Assembly (NCBI GenBank): GCA_021324575.1
Contig: JAJPIW010000043.1
Location: 39,693-103,692 of the forward strand
Source of the DNA: Intrasporangiaceae bacterium
GTDB lineage: Bacteria > Actinomycetota > Actinomycetes > Actinomycetales > Dermatophilaceae
Length of the DNA: 64,000 bases
Reading direction: 5' to 3'
How positions within the stretch are numbered: position 1 is the stretch's first letter; each line of letters starts with the position of its first letter. The translations under genes and the position numbers were made by a program. Below, one piece after another: positions 9,087 through 18,213 of this stretch. Under the pieces are notes generated by a model. It saw nothing but the letters and a program-made list of their open reading frames with translations. It was not told where the DNA came from and ran no database searches.

Positions 9087-9828
9087 AGGCGGCCTGCCGG
9101 GCCGAGGTGCTGGCGTCGGTCGACGGGGCGAGGGCCAGGCCGAGGTCGACGCCCCGGAGCAGGGCCGGCCCAGACGAGTGCCCGATGGCAGCGACGCACT
9201 CCCGCAGGCCCGGGTCGTCCCGACCGTCAAGTCGAGCGATCACGTATGCCGCGAGCTCGGGCACGGCGTACCCGTCACCTGCCGCTCGGAGCAGGCTCGC
9301 GGACAAGGACGTGGTGCGGCCGAGCGCACGAAACACGCTGTCCCGCAGGGGGTTCGACCCAGAGAACAACGCATGGGCAACGAGCAGCGCGCCACAGAGC
9401 TCGTCGTCGCCCTCCGGCGTCAGCCCGGGTCCGAGCCCGATCCGCCCGGTCACCAGGCGAGCCGCAGCGAAGGGTGACCACCCGGTATCCGCTGACGCAT
9501 CGGGCCGACGCGGGACGCGCGACGGTCGCCACTGCCGGACCACCGAGATGCCGCCGAGCGACGGCAGGTCGATGCGTCCGTCGCCGACCGAGACCGTCCC
9601 GCCGATCGCCACCCCCCAGCCGACCTCCGCCAGAGAGCCCGAAGGGACCGGCAGGCGCACCGCGGTCGGCGGCTGGAGCCCGTCCGAGGTCACGACGGGC
9701 AGCACCTCCTCGCCCCCCGTCCAACGCACCGAGAGGTAGAGGGCCGTCGGGAATACGCCGAGGACCCCGGCAACCCGCACCGGACCGTCCACGAGTCCCG
9801 CGGAGAGGGGCGAGATCGCGGCAAGCAT
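9079..9828 (-). CDS. DUF2877 protein (AllH/YlbF-like), carbamoyltransferase partner
   Basis: 249 aa. It matches the DUF2877 family (E. coli YlbF/AllH), the third component of the FdrA/YlbE carbamoyltransferase. The conserved core GRIGLGPGLTPEGDDELCGALLVAH is visible around residues 145-170. ATG 9828 is preceded by AGGGGC and replaces a longer upstream frame that would run into the regulator. Its stop overlaps the fdrA-ylbE start by 8 bp, so the two form one operon. The operon is divergent from the PucR gene with only 36 bp between start codons, so the promoters must overlap coding sequence. Confidence 0.8.
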   Translation of the reverse strand: MLAAISPLSAGLVDGPVRVAGVLGVFPTALYLSVRWTGGEEVLPVVTSDGLQPPTAVRLPVPSGSLAEVGWGVAIGGTVSVGDGRIDLPSLGGISVVRQWRPSRVPRRPDASADTGWSPFAAARLVTGRIGLGPGLTPEGDDELCGALLVAHALFSGSNPLRDSVFRALGRTTSLSASLLRAAGDGYAVPELAAYVIARLDGRDDPGLRECVAAIGHSSGPALLRGVDLGLALAPSTDASTSARQAACA

Positions 9829-9864
9829 GCCCCTGACGGTAGCGACGTCGTTAGGCTGCCACGC

Positions 9865-11262
9865 ATGGAGAATGTTGCCAACGATCCGCCCGCCAGCGGC
9901 ATCGAGTTGCCAGCGACTCCCCCGGCGCAACCCATTGCCCTGCACGGCCTCCTCGACGTCCCGGCCGATGCCGATGCCACCGTCCTGCGTGACCTCGCGA
10001 CCCGGCAGGCCGCCGCCCTGCGCCGGGAGGACGAGGCGCACCGGGTGCTCGTCCAGGTCGTCCTCGGTGGCGGTTCGCTCGACGCCCTGTGCGGCCACCT
10101 CGCGGCCCTGCTGGACGCCTCCGTCCTCGTCACGACGACCGACGGCCGGGTGATCGCCGAGGCCGGTCCCCGCGGGGACCTCGCCGCCGCCCGGGATACC
10201 GAGGCCTTCGACCGGACCGGGCGCCTCGTCGTCGAGCACGAGCCGGTGGGCGTGCGGGTCGGCGACCCCGAATGGCTGCGCCGCGCGCTCGTCCGGATCG
10301 TCGCCGGCAGCGTCGACGAGGGCCGCCTCGCCGCCTTCACCACCGCCCGGGAGCTAGGCCCGACCGACATCCACCTCCTCGAGCGCGCTGCCACGGTCGC
10401 GGCCCTGGCCCTCGCCCGGGAGCAGGCCGTGTCGGCCGTGGAGAGCAAGTACCGCGCCGAGTTCCTCCGCGACGCCCTCGCTGGCCGGGCCGGCGGCGAG
10501 CACGAGGCCCTCGCCCACGCCGAGTCCCTCGGCTGGCGGGTCGCGAGCCACTTCGTCGTCGTGGTCGCCGAGACCGACGAGGACGACAATGCGACGACCC
10601 GCTCGGCCGAGGAGGTCCGCAGCCTCCAGCAACGCTTCACCCGCGCCTGGGTCCGTGCCATGGGCGCCCGCGACCCGCTCACCCCGGTCATGGGGTTCAG
10701 CCAGGAGGTCGTCGCGCTCCTGCCCGTCGGCCCCGACGCCGACACCGACCAGGTCATGGCCCAGGTCGCCGAGGTCGCGGGCGTCGTCCGGGGTGACGGG
10801 GGCGGCGGCCGGCGCACGTTCTCGACCGGAGTGTCGCGGGTGGTGACCTCGATGGCCGGCCTCCCCGCGGCATACGACGAGGCCTTGAAGGCCGTCGCGG
10901 TCGGCCGGCAGGTCCACGGCGACTCCGCCCTCACCCACGTCGACGGGCTGGGAATCTACCGGCTCGTCGCGCTCGTACCCGACACCGACGACCTGCGGCG
11001 CTTCGTCACCGACGCGCTCGGACCGCTGGCCACCGACGACGCCGCCGAGCACGCCGACCTGCGCCGCACCCTCGAGGTGCTCATCGACACCAACCTCAAC
11101 GTCGCCGAGACCGCCCGCGTCCTGTTCTTCCACTACAACACGCTGCGCTACCGGATCGCCAAGCTGGAGCGGATGCTCGGACCGTTCACGACCGACCCGC
11201 AGCTGCGGCTCACCATCGCCGTCGCCCTCAAGGTGCTGCAGATGCGCGGACTCACGCGCTGA
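9865..11262 (+). CDS. PucR/CdaR-family transcriptional regulator
   Basis: 465 aa. The C-terminal PucR-type helix-turn-helix is clear: LRRTLEVLIDTNLNVAETAR, then VLFFHYNTLRYRIAKLERML. The N-terminal ~150 residues resemble a small-molecule sensing domain and the middle is the GGDEF-like domain common in this family. PucR regulators commonly control purine or allantoin catabolism in Gram-positive bacteria. Its position, divergent from the carbamoyltransferase operon and just upstream of the permease and Mo-hydroxylase genes, makes it the probable local regulator. The effector is unknown. Confidence 0.85.
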   Translation: MENVANDPPASGIELPATPPAQPIALHGLLDVPADADATVLRDLATRQAAALRREDEAHRVLVQVVLGGGSLDALCGHLAALLDASVLVTTTDGRVIAEAGPRGDLAAARDTEAFDRTGRLVVEHEPVGVRVGDPEWLRRALVRIVAGSVDEGRLAAFTTARELGPTDIHLLERAATVAALALAREQAVSAVESKYRAEFLRDALAGRAGGEHEALAHAESLGWRVASHFVVVVAETDEDDNATTRSAEEVRSLQQRFTRAWVRAMGARDPLTPVMGFSQEVVALLPVGPDADTDQVMAQVAEVAGVVRGDGGGGRRTFSTGVSRVVTSMAGLPAAYDEALKAVAVGRQVHGDSALTHVDGLGIYRLVALVPDTDDLRRFVTDALGPLATDDAAEHADLRRTLEVLIDTNLNVAETARVLFFHYNTLRYRIAKLERMLGPFTTDPQLRLTIAVALKVLQMRGLTR

Positions 11263-11443
11263 GCACGCCCGACAACCGCCAACCCGTATGCCGGGTGGCC
11301 CGGTTGGTGACAAGGACTCGCCGACGGCGATGTCACGAATTGCCGAACGCCGACATCCCCGGGGGCCGCTAGGTTTCCCCCAGCCCGGTGTGGGCCATCG
11401 ATGCGTCAACGGCGACCCTGTGGACGAGCTGGAGGAGTCAGTC

Positions 11444-12844
11444 ATGGCTTTTGGTTGGACTTTGCACGGTGACGGCAACCTCGCCGGACCCGATGACGTC
11501 GTCGCTCCGAACGAGCGGCTGTCCTGGGGCAAGACGATCGGGCTCGGCGCCCAGCACGTCGTCGCGATGTTCGGCGCGACGTTCGTCTTCCCCCTCATCA
11601 TGGGCCTCAACCCCCAGCTCGCCGTCCTGATGAGCGGCGTTGCGACGATCCTGTTCCTCCTCATCGTCAACGGCAAGGTGCCGTCCTACCTGGGCACCTC
11701 GGCCTCGTTCGTCGCCGGCGTCGCGGCGATCCGGGCGCAACCGGGCGCGGACTCGGCACGGGTCACCGGCGCGATCATGGTCGCCGGCATCGTGCTCGCC
11801 GTCGTCGGCATCGCCATCCACTTCCTCGGCTCCGCGCTCGTGCACAAGGTGCTGCCGCCGGTCGTCACCGGCGCTGTCGTCATGCTCATCGGCTTCAACC
11901 TCGCCCCTGTCGTCGCCAACATCTACTGGCCGCAGGACCAGTGGGTGGCGCTGCTCGTGATGGTCTTCACCATCGTGGTGGCCGTCGGCTTCAAGGGCTT
12001 CGCGGGCCGGATCGCGGTCTTCCTCGCCCTCGTCTTCGGCTATGTCATCTCCTGGCTCTTCGACAAGATCTTCGGCCAGATCACGGCATACGACGCAGGC
12101 GCCGGCAAGATCACGACCCACTTCCGGACCAGCTTCACCGGGATCAGGGAGGCGGCCTGGATCGGCTTCCCGCACAAGACGATGATGGTCGACGGCAAGG
12201 AGTCGGTCGGCTGGCACCTGCCGTCGTTCCACCTGGCCGCGATCCTGCTCGTCCTGCCGGCCGTCATCGCCCTCATCGCCGAGAACACCGGCCACGTCAA
12301 GGCCGTCGCCGAGATGACCAAGACCGACCTGGACTCCTCGATGGGCAAGGCGATCGCCGCCGACGGCCTCGGCACCGCTGTCGCCTCCTTCGTCGGTGGC
12401 TCGCCGACGACGACGTATGCCGAGAACATCGGTGTCATGGCGGCGACCCGGGTCTACTCGACGGCCGCCTACTACGTGGCGGCGGTGGTCGCGATCATCT
12501 TCGGCCTGTCGCCAAAGTTCGGCGCGCTCGTCTCGGCCACCCCCGGCGGCGTCCTCGGCGGGATCACCGTCGTCCTCTACGGGATGATCGGCCTGCTCGG
12601 CGCGAAGATCTGGAAGGAGAACGGGGTCGACTTCGGCAACCCGGTCAACCTCGTCCCGGTGGCGGCGGGCATCGTCATCGGGATCGGCGGCGTCGCGCTC
12701 ACCTTCAGCAAGAACTTCAGCCTCGGCGGCATCGCCCTGGGCACCATCGTGGCGATCGTGGCCTACCACCTGGCCCGCGCCATCGCCCCCCAGGACCTCA
12801 AGGACCGCGCCGATGCCGCCGTGCGGGGATCGAGGCCGTCCTAG
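11444..12844 (+). CDS. NCS2 nucleobase permease, UraA (uracil)-like
   Basis: 466 aa polytopic membrane protein of the NCS2 family with about 12-14 membrane segments. The core is closer to UraA/RutG-type uracil permeases than to xanthine/urate permeases: an ENTGHVKAV segment corresponds to UraA AEHVGHL, then comes GSPTTTYAENIGVMAATRVY, and LYGMIGLLGAKIW near the end. ATG 11444 has a strong GGAGGA ribosome site at 11431-11436. It leads a run of closely spaced genes with the Mo-hydroxylase (10-bp gap), which links uptake to ring oxidation. The 180-bp leader is the likely PucR target. Substrate assignment to uracil or thymine is by family resemblance. Confidence 0.85.
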   Translation: MAFGWTLHGDGNLAGPDDVVAPNERLSWGKTIGLGAQHVVAMFGATFVFPLIMGLNPQLAVLMSGVATILFLLIVNGKVPSYLGTSASFVAGVAAIRAQPGADSARVTGAIMVAGIVLAVVGIAIHFLGSALVHKVLPPVVTGAVVMLIGFNLAPVVANIYWPQDQWVALLVMVFTIVVAVGFKGFAGRIAVFLALVFGYVISWLFDKIFGQITAYDAGAGKITTHFRTSFTGIREAAWIGFPHKTMMVDGKESVGWHLPSFHLAAILLVLPAVIALIAENTGHVKAVAEMTKTDLDSSMGKAIAADGLGTAVASFVGGSPTTTYAENIGVMAATRVYSTAAYYVAAVVAIIFGLSPKFGALVSATPGGVLGGITVVLYGMIGLLGAKIWKENGVDFGNPVNLVPVAAGIVIGIGGVALTFSKNFSLGGIALGTIVAIVAYHLARAIAPQDLKDRADAAVRGSRPS

Positions 12845-12854
12845 GATCGAGCAG

Positions 12855-13706
12855 GTGAAGCCGGCCCCGTTCGTGCACCACGCACCGACCACCGTCGCGG
12901 AGGCGGTCGAGGTCCTGCGCGCCGTGGGTTCGCACGGCAAGATCCTTGCCGGCGGCCAGAGCCTCATCCCGATCCTGTCGATGCGGCTCGCCTCGCCCGA
13001 GCACCTCATCGACATCAACGGAGTCGCCGGGCTGGACCGGATCGAGGTGCGGGACGACTGCGTCCGGGTCGGTGCCCTCGTCCGGCATACCCAGCTGTTG
13101 CAGGATGAGTCGGCGTATGCCGCGCTCCCCCTTCTCCGTCAGGCTCTCGTCCACGTCGCGCACCCGGCGATCCGCAACCGCGGCACGACCGTCGGGTCCT
13201 TGGCGCACGCGGACGCGGCCGGCGAGCTGCCTTCGGTCCTCGCCCTCACCGAGGGCGTGGTCGAGGCCGTCGGTCCGAGGGGGTCGCGCGACATCCCGGC
13301 GAGTGCGTTCTTCGTCGGACCGCTGGAGACGGCCCTGGCCGCTGACGAGCTGGCCGTCGCGGTCCGGTTCGGCCGGTTCCCCGAGGGAACCCGGACCGGG
13401 TTCGCCGAGTCTGCACGTCGCTCCGGCGACTACGCGCTGGCGGGTGTCGCGCTGGCTATCACATTGCAGGACAAGGTGATTCGCAGTGCGAGGGCCTCGT
13501 TCGTCTCGGTGACCGATGTGCCCGACGTGCTCGACCTCAGCGGGGCCATCGGGTCCTACGCAGCCGTCCCCGATCTCGACGCGGTCGCCGACGCGGTCCG
13601 CGCACACGTCAGCCCGGACACCGACATCCACGCGACCGGCGACTACCGGCGGATGCTCGTCGCCGAGCTCACCCGCCGCCTCGTCACGGAGCTTCTGTCC
13701 CGATGA
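12855..13706 (+). CDS. Molybdenum hydroxylase, FAD-binding (medium) subunit
   Basis: 283 aa of the CoxM/XdhB FAD-binding family. The FAD signatures are visible: KILAGGQSLIPILSMRLASP near residues 30-50 and IRNRGTTVGSLAHADAAGELP near 100-120. GTG 12855 was chosen because homology begins there (VKPAPFVHHAPTTVAEAV); the frame opens slightly earlier inside the permease end. The stop overlaps the start of the iron-sulfur subunit (ATGA). It carries electrons from the Mo site via Fe-S clusters to an external acceptor. Candidate role: uracil/thymine dehydrogenase subunit. Confidence 0.88.
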   Translation: MKPAPFVHHAPTTVAEAVEVLRAVGSHGKILAGGQSLIPILSMRLASPEHLIDINGVAGLDRIEVRDDCVRVGALVRHTQLLQDESAYAALPLLRQALVHVAHPAIRNRGTTVGSLAHADAAGELPSVLALTEGVVEAVGPRGSRDIPASAFFVGPLETALAADELAVAVRFGRFPEGTRTGFAESARRSGDYALAGVALAITLQDKVIRSARASFVSVTDVPDVLDLSGAIGSYAAVPDLDAVADAVRAHVSPDTDIHATGDYRRMLVAELTRRLVTELLSR

Positions 13707-14257
13707 CCGGCCCCGACGTGCCAGAGCCGCTCCATGAGGTGACCGTGTCGGTCAACGGCGTCCGCCACACCGCCACCGTGCCCGCGCGCCGGCTGCTCTC
13801 GGACTTCCTCCGTCACGACCTCGCCCTCACCGGGACCCATGTCGGCTGCGAGCACGGCGTCTGCGGGGCGTGCACGATCCTCGTCGACGGCGCCCCGATG
13901 CGGTCCTGCCTGATGTTCGCCGTCCAGGCCCGGGCCCACGAGCTGACCACGGTCGAGGGCCTCGGGACGATCGACGCCATGGGTCCGGTCCAGCAGGCCT
14001 TCTCCGAGTGTCATGGCCTCCAATGCGGTTTCTGCACACCGGGATTCATCACGACGATCACCGCGTACCTCGAGGAGAACCCGGACCCGACCGCCGAGGA
14101 GGCGCGCGACGCCATCTCGGGCAACCTGTGCCGCTGCACCGGCTACCAGAACATCGTCAAGTCGGTCCTGCGCGCCGCCGAGATTCGTGCGTCTGCGGAT
14201 CTGGGGGCTCCACCCCTCATCGACGCAGACGCAAGAGCGGGAGAGGCGCCGCCATGA
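13703..14257 (+). CDS. Molybdenum hydroxylase, [2Fe-2S] (small) subunit
   Basis: 184 aa of the CoxS/XdhC-like family. It has the plant-type ferredoxin cluster ligands (GCEHGVCGACTILVDG, then RSC) and the second cluster ligands (CGFCTPGF and NLCRCTGY). The normal family sequence ends near VKSVLRAAEIR. The last ~22 residues (ASADLGAPPLIDADARAGEAPP) are encoded by a palindromic repeat inserted at the 3' end. It overlaps both neighbours by 4 bp, so the three subunits are translationally coupled. Confidence 0.9.
   Translation: MTGPDVPEPLHEVTVSVNGVRHTATVPARRLLSDFLRHDLALTGTHVGCEHGVCGACTILVDGAPMRSCLMFAVQARAHELTTVEGLGTIDAMGPVQQAFSECHGLQCGFCTPGFITTITAYLEENPDPTAEEARDAISGNLCRCTGYQNIVKSVLRAAEIRASADLGAPPLIDADARAGEAPP
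14188..14233. repeat. Palindromic REP-like element, copy 2 (3' end of Fe-S subunit gene)
   Basis: Arms TGCGTCTGCG (14188-14197) and CGCAGACGCA (14224-14233) are perfect complements, with inner GATCTGGGGGCTC as in the other copies. It supplies the in-frame C-terminal tail of the iron-sulfur subunit. Confidence 0.85.
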
Positions 14258-16656
14258 CGACCCGCCAGTTCGGCCAGCCGATCAAACGCAAGGAGGACCC
14301 GCGCCTGGTCACCGGCGGCGGGCGCTTCCTCGACGACCTGGGCCACACGGCCTACGCCGCTGCCTTCGTCCGCAGCCCGCACGCCCACGCGAGGATCCTC
14401 GACATCGACGTGACCGGCGCGCTCGACGTCCCGGGCCTGATCGGGATCTGGACCCACGAGGACCTGCCCGGCAAGGTCGGCGAGCCGCTGCCCCTGCTCA
14501 TCCCGCACCCGAGCCTCACCGCCCCGGTCACCGGCTACTGCCTCGCGCCCGACGAGGTCAACCACGTCGGGGAGGCGGTCGTCATGGTCGTCGCGGTCGA
14601 CCGGTACGCCGCGGAGGATGCCTGCGGCCTGGTCCGGGTCGACTACGACGTGCTCCCGCCGGTCGTCGGCCTCGAGAACGCCCGAGCCGCAACAGATCTC
14701 GTGCATGACAGCGCCCCCGGCAACGTGGCGGCACACCTCGTCCAGGAGGTCGGAGACGTCGACATCGCCATGGCCGCGGCACCCAACCGGCTCACCCTCG
14801 ACCTCCAGATCGAGCGCAGCATGTGCAGCCCGATGGAGGGCAAGGGCGTGTATGCCGTGTGGGACGCCGACGACGAGCACCTGCGGCTGTGGAGCTCGAC
14901 CCAGACGACGACCGGCGTCCGGGCCGCGGTGGCCGCCAAGCTCGACCTGCCGCTCGCCAAGGTCGACTGCATCGCCCCCGACGTGGGCGGCGGCTTCGGC
15001 GTCAAGATCGTCCACCCGTGGCCGGAGGAGGTGCTCGTCCCCTGGACCGCGCGGCTGCTCGGTCACGACGTGAAGTGGACCGAGGACCGGCGCGAGCACT
15101 TCGTCTCCAGCGCCCATGAGCGGGGCCAGCTCCAGCAGGTCGAGGTCGGCTTCGACGACGACGGACACGTCCTCGCCCTCGACGTGAGGCTCTGGCACGA
15201 CAACGGCGCCTACACGCCCTACGGGATCATCGTCCCGATCATCACCTCGACCCAGCTGCTCGGGCCCTACAAGCCGGGCTCCTATCGCTGCGAGTTCTGG
15301 TCGCTCTACACCAACACCGTTCTCGTGACTCCGTATCGGGGTGCTGGCCGACCGCAGGGCGTCTATGCGATGGAGCGGACCATGGACGCCATCGCCGCCG
15401 AGCTCGGCCTCGACCGCGCCGAGGTCCGCAGCCGCAACTTCATCCTCCCCGAGGAGATGCCCTACGACCACGGGCTGCTCTTCCAGGACGGCCGGCCGCT
15501 CAAGTACGACTCCGGCGACTTCCCCGCCTCGCTCGCCAAGCTCAAGGCGCTCGTCGGCTGGGACGAGTTCGCGGCATACAAGGAACAGGCGGCTTCGGAG
15601 GGACGCCGGGTCGGTCTAGGGATCGGGTGCTACGTCGAGGGCACCGGCGTCGGGCCCTACGAGGGCGGTCACATCGTCATCGAGACGTCAGGACGGGTCA
15701 ACGTCGCGACCGGCCTCACGACCCAGGGCCAGGGCCACCAGACCGTCTTCGCCCAGATCGTCGCCGACGAGCTGGGCGTGCCGATCGAGAACGTCTTCGT
15801 GACCACCGGCGACACCCGACGGATGGGCTACGCCGTCGGGACGTTCGCCTCGCGGGCCGCCGTCATGAGCGGCAACGCCATCGCTCTGGCCGCCCGGCAG
15901 GTGAAGGCCAAGGCGCTGCGGATCGCCGCCGAGGCCCTCGAGGTCAGCCCCGAGGACCTCGAGATCGTCGGCGGCATGGTCCGGGTCAAGGGAGCCCCGG
16001 GGACATCGATGGCGCTGGGAACCGTTGCGGTGATGAGCAACCCGCTGCGCTACGCCTTCGACGAGGCGGCCAGGGCGGCGACCCAGTTCGCCGGTGGCAA
16101 CGATCCCGACAAGCCGCCGGTCGCCGCGGGCGAGGAGCCCGGGCTGGAGGGCAAGGACTTCTACTCGCCCACCCAGGCGACGTTCGCAAACGGCATGCAC
16201 GCGGCCATCGTCGAGACCGACCCGGTGACCGCCGAGATCCGGATCCTGCGCTACTGCGTCGTCCACGACTGCGGGCCGATGATCAACCCGATGATCGTCG
16301 AGGGCCAGGTCCACGGCGGCGTCGCGCAGGGCGTCGGCGGCGCCCTCTACGAGCGGATGGTCTACGACGAGTCCGGACAGCTGCTCAACGCCTCGTTCAT
16401 GGACTTCCTCATGCCGTATGCCAGTGAGGTCCCGTTCATCGAGACCGACCACCTCGAGACGCCGTCGCCACTGAACCCGCTCGGCATCAAGGGCGCCGGC
16501 GAGGCCGGCTGCATCCCGGTCTCGGCCGTCATCGCGTCCGCCATCGAGGACGCCGAGGGCTTCCCCATCAGGTCCATGCCGATCAGCCCCACCGAGCTGT
16601 GGGAGCTGCGTCAGCGGCATACCGAACCCGTTGCAGCACAAGGAGAACCCTCATGA
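14254..16656 (+). CDS. Molybdenum hydroxylase, Mo-cofactor (large) subunit
   Basis: 800 aa, the usual length for CoxL/XdhA-type large subunits. Landmarks: N-terminal GQPIKRKEDPRLVTGGGRFLDD, Mo-pterin region GGGFGVKIVHPWPEE, TPYRGAGRPQGVYAMERTMD, TTQGQGHQTVFAQI and the catalytic-Glu motif LGIKGAGEAGCIP near the C-terminus. The CO-dehydrogenase form I active-site loop (AYxCSFR) is absent, so this is a hydroxylase of another substrate. ATG 14254 overlaps the preceding stop (ATGA) and has GAGAGG upstream. With the adjacent UraA-like permease and a barbiturase-family gene elsewhere in the window, uracil/thymine to (methyl)barbiturate is the best-supported guess. Confidence 0.88.
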   Translation: MTTRQFGQPIKRKEDPRLVTGGGRFLDDLGHTAYAAAFVRSPHAHARILDIDVTGALDVPGLIGIWTHEDLPGKVGEPLPLLIPHPSLTAPVTGYCLAPDEVNHVGEAVVMVVAVDRYAAEDACGLVRVDYDVLPPVVGLENARAATDLVHDSAPGNVAAHLVQEVGDVDIAMAAAPNRLTLDLQIERSMCSPMEGKGVYAVWDADDEHLRLWSSTQTTTGVRAAVAAKLDLPLAKVDCIAPDVGGGFGVKIVHPWPEEVLVPWTARLLGHDVKWTEDRREHFVSSAHERGQLQQVEVGFDDDGHVLALDVRLWHDNGAYTPYGIIVPIITSTQLLGPYKPGSYRCEFWSLYTNTVLVTPYRGAGRPQGVYAMERTMDAIAAELGLDRAEVRSRNFILPEEMPYDHGLLFQDGRPLKYDSGDFPASLAKLKALVGWDEFAAYKEQAASEGRRVGLGIGCYVEGTGVGPYEGGHIVIETSGRVNVATGLTTQGQGHQTVFAQIVADELGVPIENVFVTTGDTRRMGYAVGTFASRAAVMSGNAIALAARQVKAKALRIAAEALEVSPEDLEIVGGMVRVKGAPGTSMALGTVAVMSNPLRYAFDEAARAATQFAGGNDPDKPPVAAGEEPGLEGKDFYSPTQATFANGMHAAIVETDPVTAEIRILRYCVVHDCGPMINPMIVEGQVHGGVAQGVGGALYERMVYDESGQLLNASFMDFLMPYASEVPFIETDHLETPSPLNPLGIKGAGEAGCIPVSAVIASAIEDAEGFPIRSMPISPTELWELRQRHTEPVAAQGEPS

Positions 16657-17258
16657 AGGTCTCAGGCACCCATACCTTTGCCGCTCCGGTCGCGGAGGTC
16701 TGGAGAGCGGTCAACGACCCCGCGGTTCTCGCCCGCACGCTGCCGGGGTGTGAGTCGCTGACCGAGCTCGGCCCGGACTCGTATGCCCTGCGCGTCACCG
16801 CCGGCGTGGCCGCCATCAAGGGCACCTACGAGGGAACCGTGGCACTTGCCGACAAGGTGGAGCCCGCCTCGTTCACGATGACCGCCAAGGCGGCCGGAGC
16901 GCCCGGGACGGTCGCGGCCGACGTGCGGGTCGCCCTCGCTCCGGCGACATCGGGCGGGACCGAGCTCACCTATGACGCGGACGCCGTCGTGGGTGGCGTC
17001 ATCGGCGGCGTCGGCCAGCGGATGCTCGTCGGGGTCACGCGCAGGATGGCCGAGGAGTTCTTCAGGGCGGTCGACGCCGACATCACCGCCGGTGGGCTCG
17101 TCGAGGTGTCGCCCGGGCCAGCGACGGTGTATGCCGCCGGGCGGGGCCGGGTGGACCGGGATCCGTTGGGAGACAGAGGGTTTGTCCTCGGACTGGTCAC
17201 CGGTGGGGGCTTGGTCCTCGTCGGCGTGCTCGTCGGCTGGGCCGTCGGGGGGCGATGA
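16653..17258 (+). CDS. CoxG-like SRPBCC protein with C-terminal membrane anchor
   Basis: 201 aa. The N-terminal ~150 residues are a CoxG-type START/SRPBCC fold (SGTHTFAAPVAEVWRAVNDP, LARTLPGCESL, GTYEGTVALADK). The C-terminus ends in a hydrophobic anchor (GFVLGLVTGGGLVLVGVLVGW). CoxG proteins recruit Mo-hydroxylases to the membrane and respiratory chain in CO oxidisers. The start overlaps the Mo-subunit stop (ATGA), with AGGAGA upstream, so it is the fourth gene of the hydroxylase operon. Confidence 0.85.
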   Translation: MKVSGTHTFAAPVAEVWRAVNDPAVLARTLPGCESLTELGPDSYALRVTAGVAAIKGTYEGTVALADKVEPASFTMTAKAAGAPGTVAADVRVALAPATSGGTELTYDADAVVGGVIGGVGQRMLVGVTRRMAEEFFRAVDADITAGGLVEVSPGPATVYAAGRGRVDRDPLGDRGFVLGLVTGGGLVLVGVLVGWAVGGR

Positions 17259-17297
17259 TGGAGACCTGCCACACGGCATACGGGATCGAGGTCTGAG

Positions 17298-18197
17298 ATG
17301 CGGGCATTCACAGCAGCAGCGGTCCAGATCGCGCCCGCTCCGGGGCCGCTCACGGCCGAGTCGGTCGTTGCCAACCTCGCCAAGACGGTCGACTTCACTC
17401 GACGCTGTGTGCAGGCGACCGGCGCCGACCTCGTCGTCCTGCCCGAGTCGGCGACGACGGGCTTCACGCCCGGCATCCCCACGGAAGCGTTGTGGGAGCT
17501 GGTGTCCGATCTCCCCGGCGCGATGACCGCGCCCCTGCAGGAGCTCGCGCGCGAGCTGGGCATCCACATCTGCGTGGGCACCTACGAGCGCGGGCCGTCG
17601 CCGGCAGTCGTCTACAACTCCTCGGCCCTCCTCGGCCCGACCGGTGAGGTGCTCGGGGTCTACCGCAAGACACACCCCTTCTGCTCCGAGATCGTCACCG
17701 GTGGGGGCTGGGTGACGCCCGGCGACACGGTGACGGTGTGCGACACCGAGCTGGGCCGGATCGGGATGATCATCTGCTTCGACGGCGACTACCCCGAGCT
17801 GGCCCGGATCCAGGCGGTCCAGGGTGCGGAGGTGATCTGCCGGCCGTCGGCGCTGCTCCGCTCGGCCGACATCTGGGAGCTCACGTCCCGGGCGCGGGCC
17901 TATGACAACCACGTCTACATCGTCGGCGCCAACGCGGTCGGCATCGACCCGGCCGGGGTCCTCTACTTCGGCAACAGCCACATCGTCACCCCGATCGCCG
18001 AGATCGTGGCCAAGGCCGCGACGCACGAGGGGTGGGTCAGCGCCCGTCTCGACCCGGCATACGCGCTGTCGTCGTTGACCCCGGGCTCCAACATCGGCCA
18101 GGGCTTCGACCACCTCCGCGACCGGAACCTCGACCTCATCCGCAACCACAAGGACGACCTCGAGCGCCCGGCCCAGACGTCGTTCCCCCACGCCTAG
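17298..18197 (+). CDS. Nitrilase-superfamily amidohydrolase
   Basis: 299 aa carbon-nitrogen hydrolase. The catalytic triad is intact: Glu50 (LPESATTGF), Lys124 (YRKTH) and Cys160 (IICFDGDYPE). The family includes amidases, N-carbamoyl-amino-acid hydrolases and omega-amidases; the exact type cannot be told from motifs. It lies 39 bp after the Mo-hydroxylase operon, on the same strand. In the proposed pathway it would hydrolyse an amide such as malonamate, or a ureido product. That role is inference. Confidence 0.82.
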   Translation: MRAFTAAAVQIAPAPGPLTAESVVANLAKTVDFTRRCVQATGADLVVLPESATTGFTPGIPTEALWELVSDLPGAMTAPLQELARELGIHICVGTYERGPSPAVVYNSSALLGPTGEVLGVYRKTHPFCSEIVTGGGWVTPGDTVTVCDTELGRIGMIICFDGDYPELARIQAVQGAEVICRPSALLRSADIWELTSRARAYDNHVYIVGANAVGIDPAGVLYFGNSHIVTPIAEIVAKAATHEGWVSARLDPAYALSSLTPGSNIGQGFDHLRDRNLDLIRNHKDDLERPAQTSFPHA

Positions 18198-18213
18198 AGA
18201 CGAGGAGTCGTCT
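18198..18213. terminator. Short hairpin between convergent genes
   Basis: AGACGA (18198-18203), loop GGAG and TCGTCT (18208-18213) form a short perfect hairpin between the nitrilase stop and the convergent secreted-protein stop. Confidence 0.35.

Noticed and set aside
11444..12844. Xanthine/uric acid permease
   Set aside because: The family is right, but the helix 8-10 sequence (GSPTTTYAENIGVMAATRVY) matches the UraA-type uracil branch better.
14254..16656. Carbon monoxide dehydrogenase (CoxL)
   Set aside because: The form I active-site motif AYxCSFR is absent and the neighbours (UraA-like permease, PucR) point to a nucleobase substrate.
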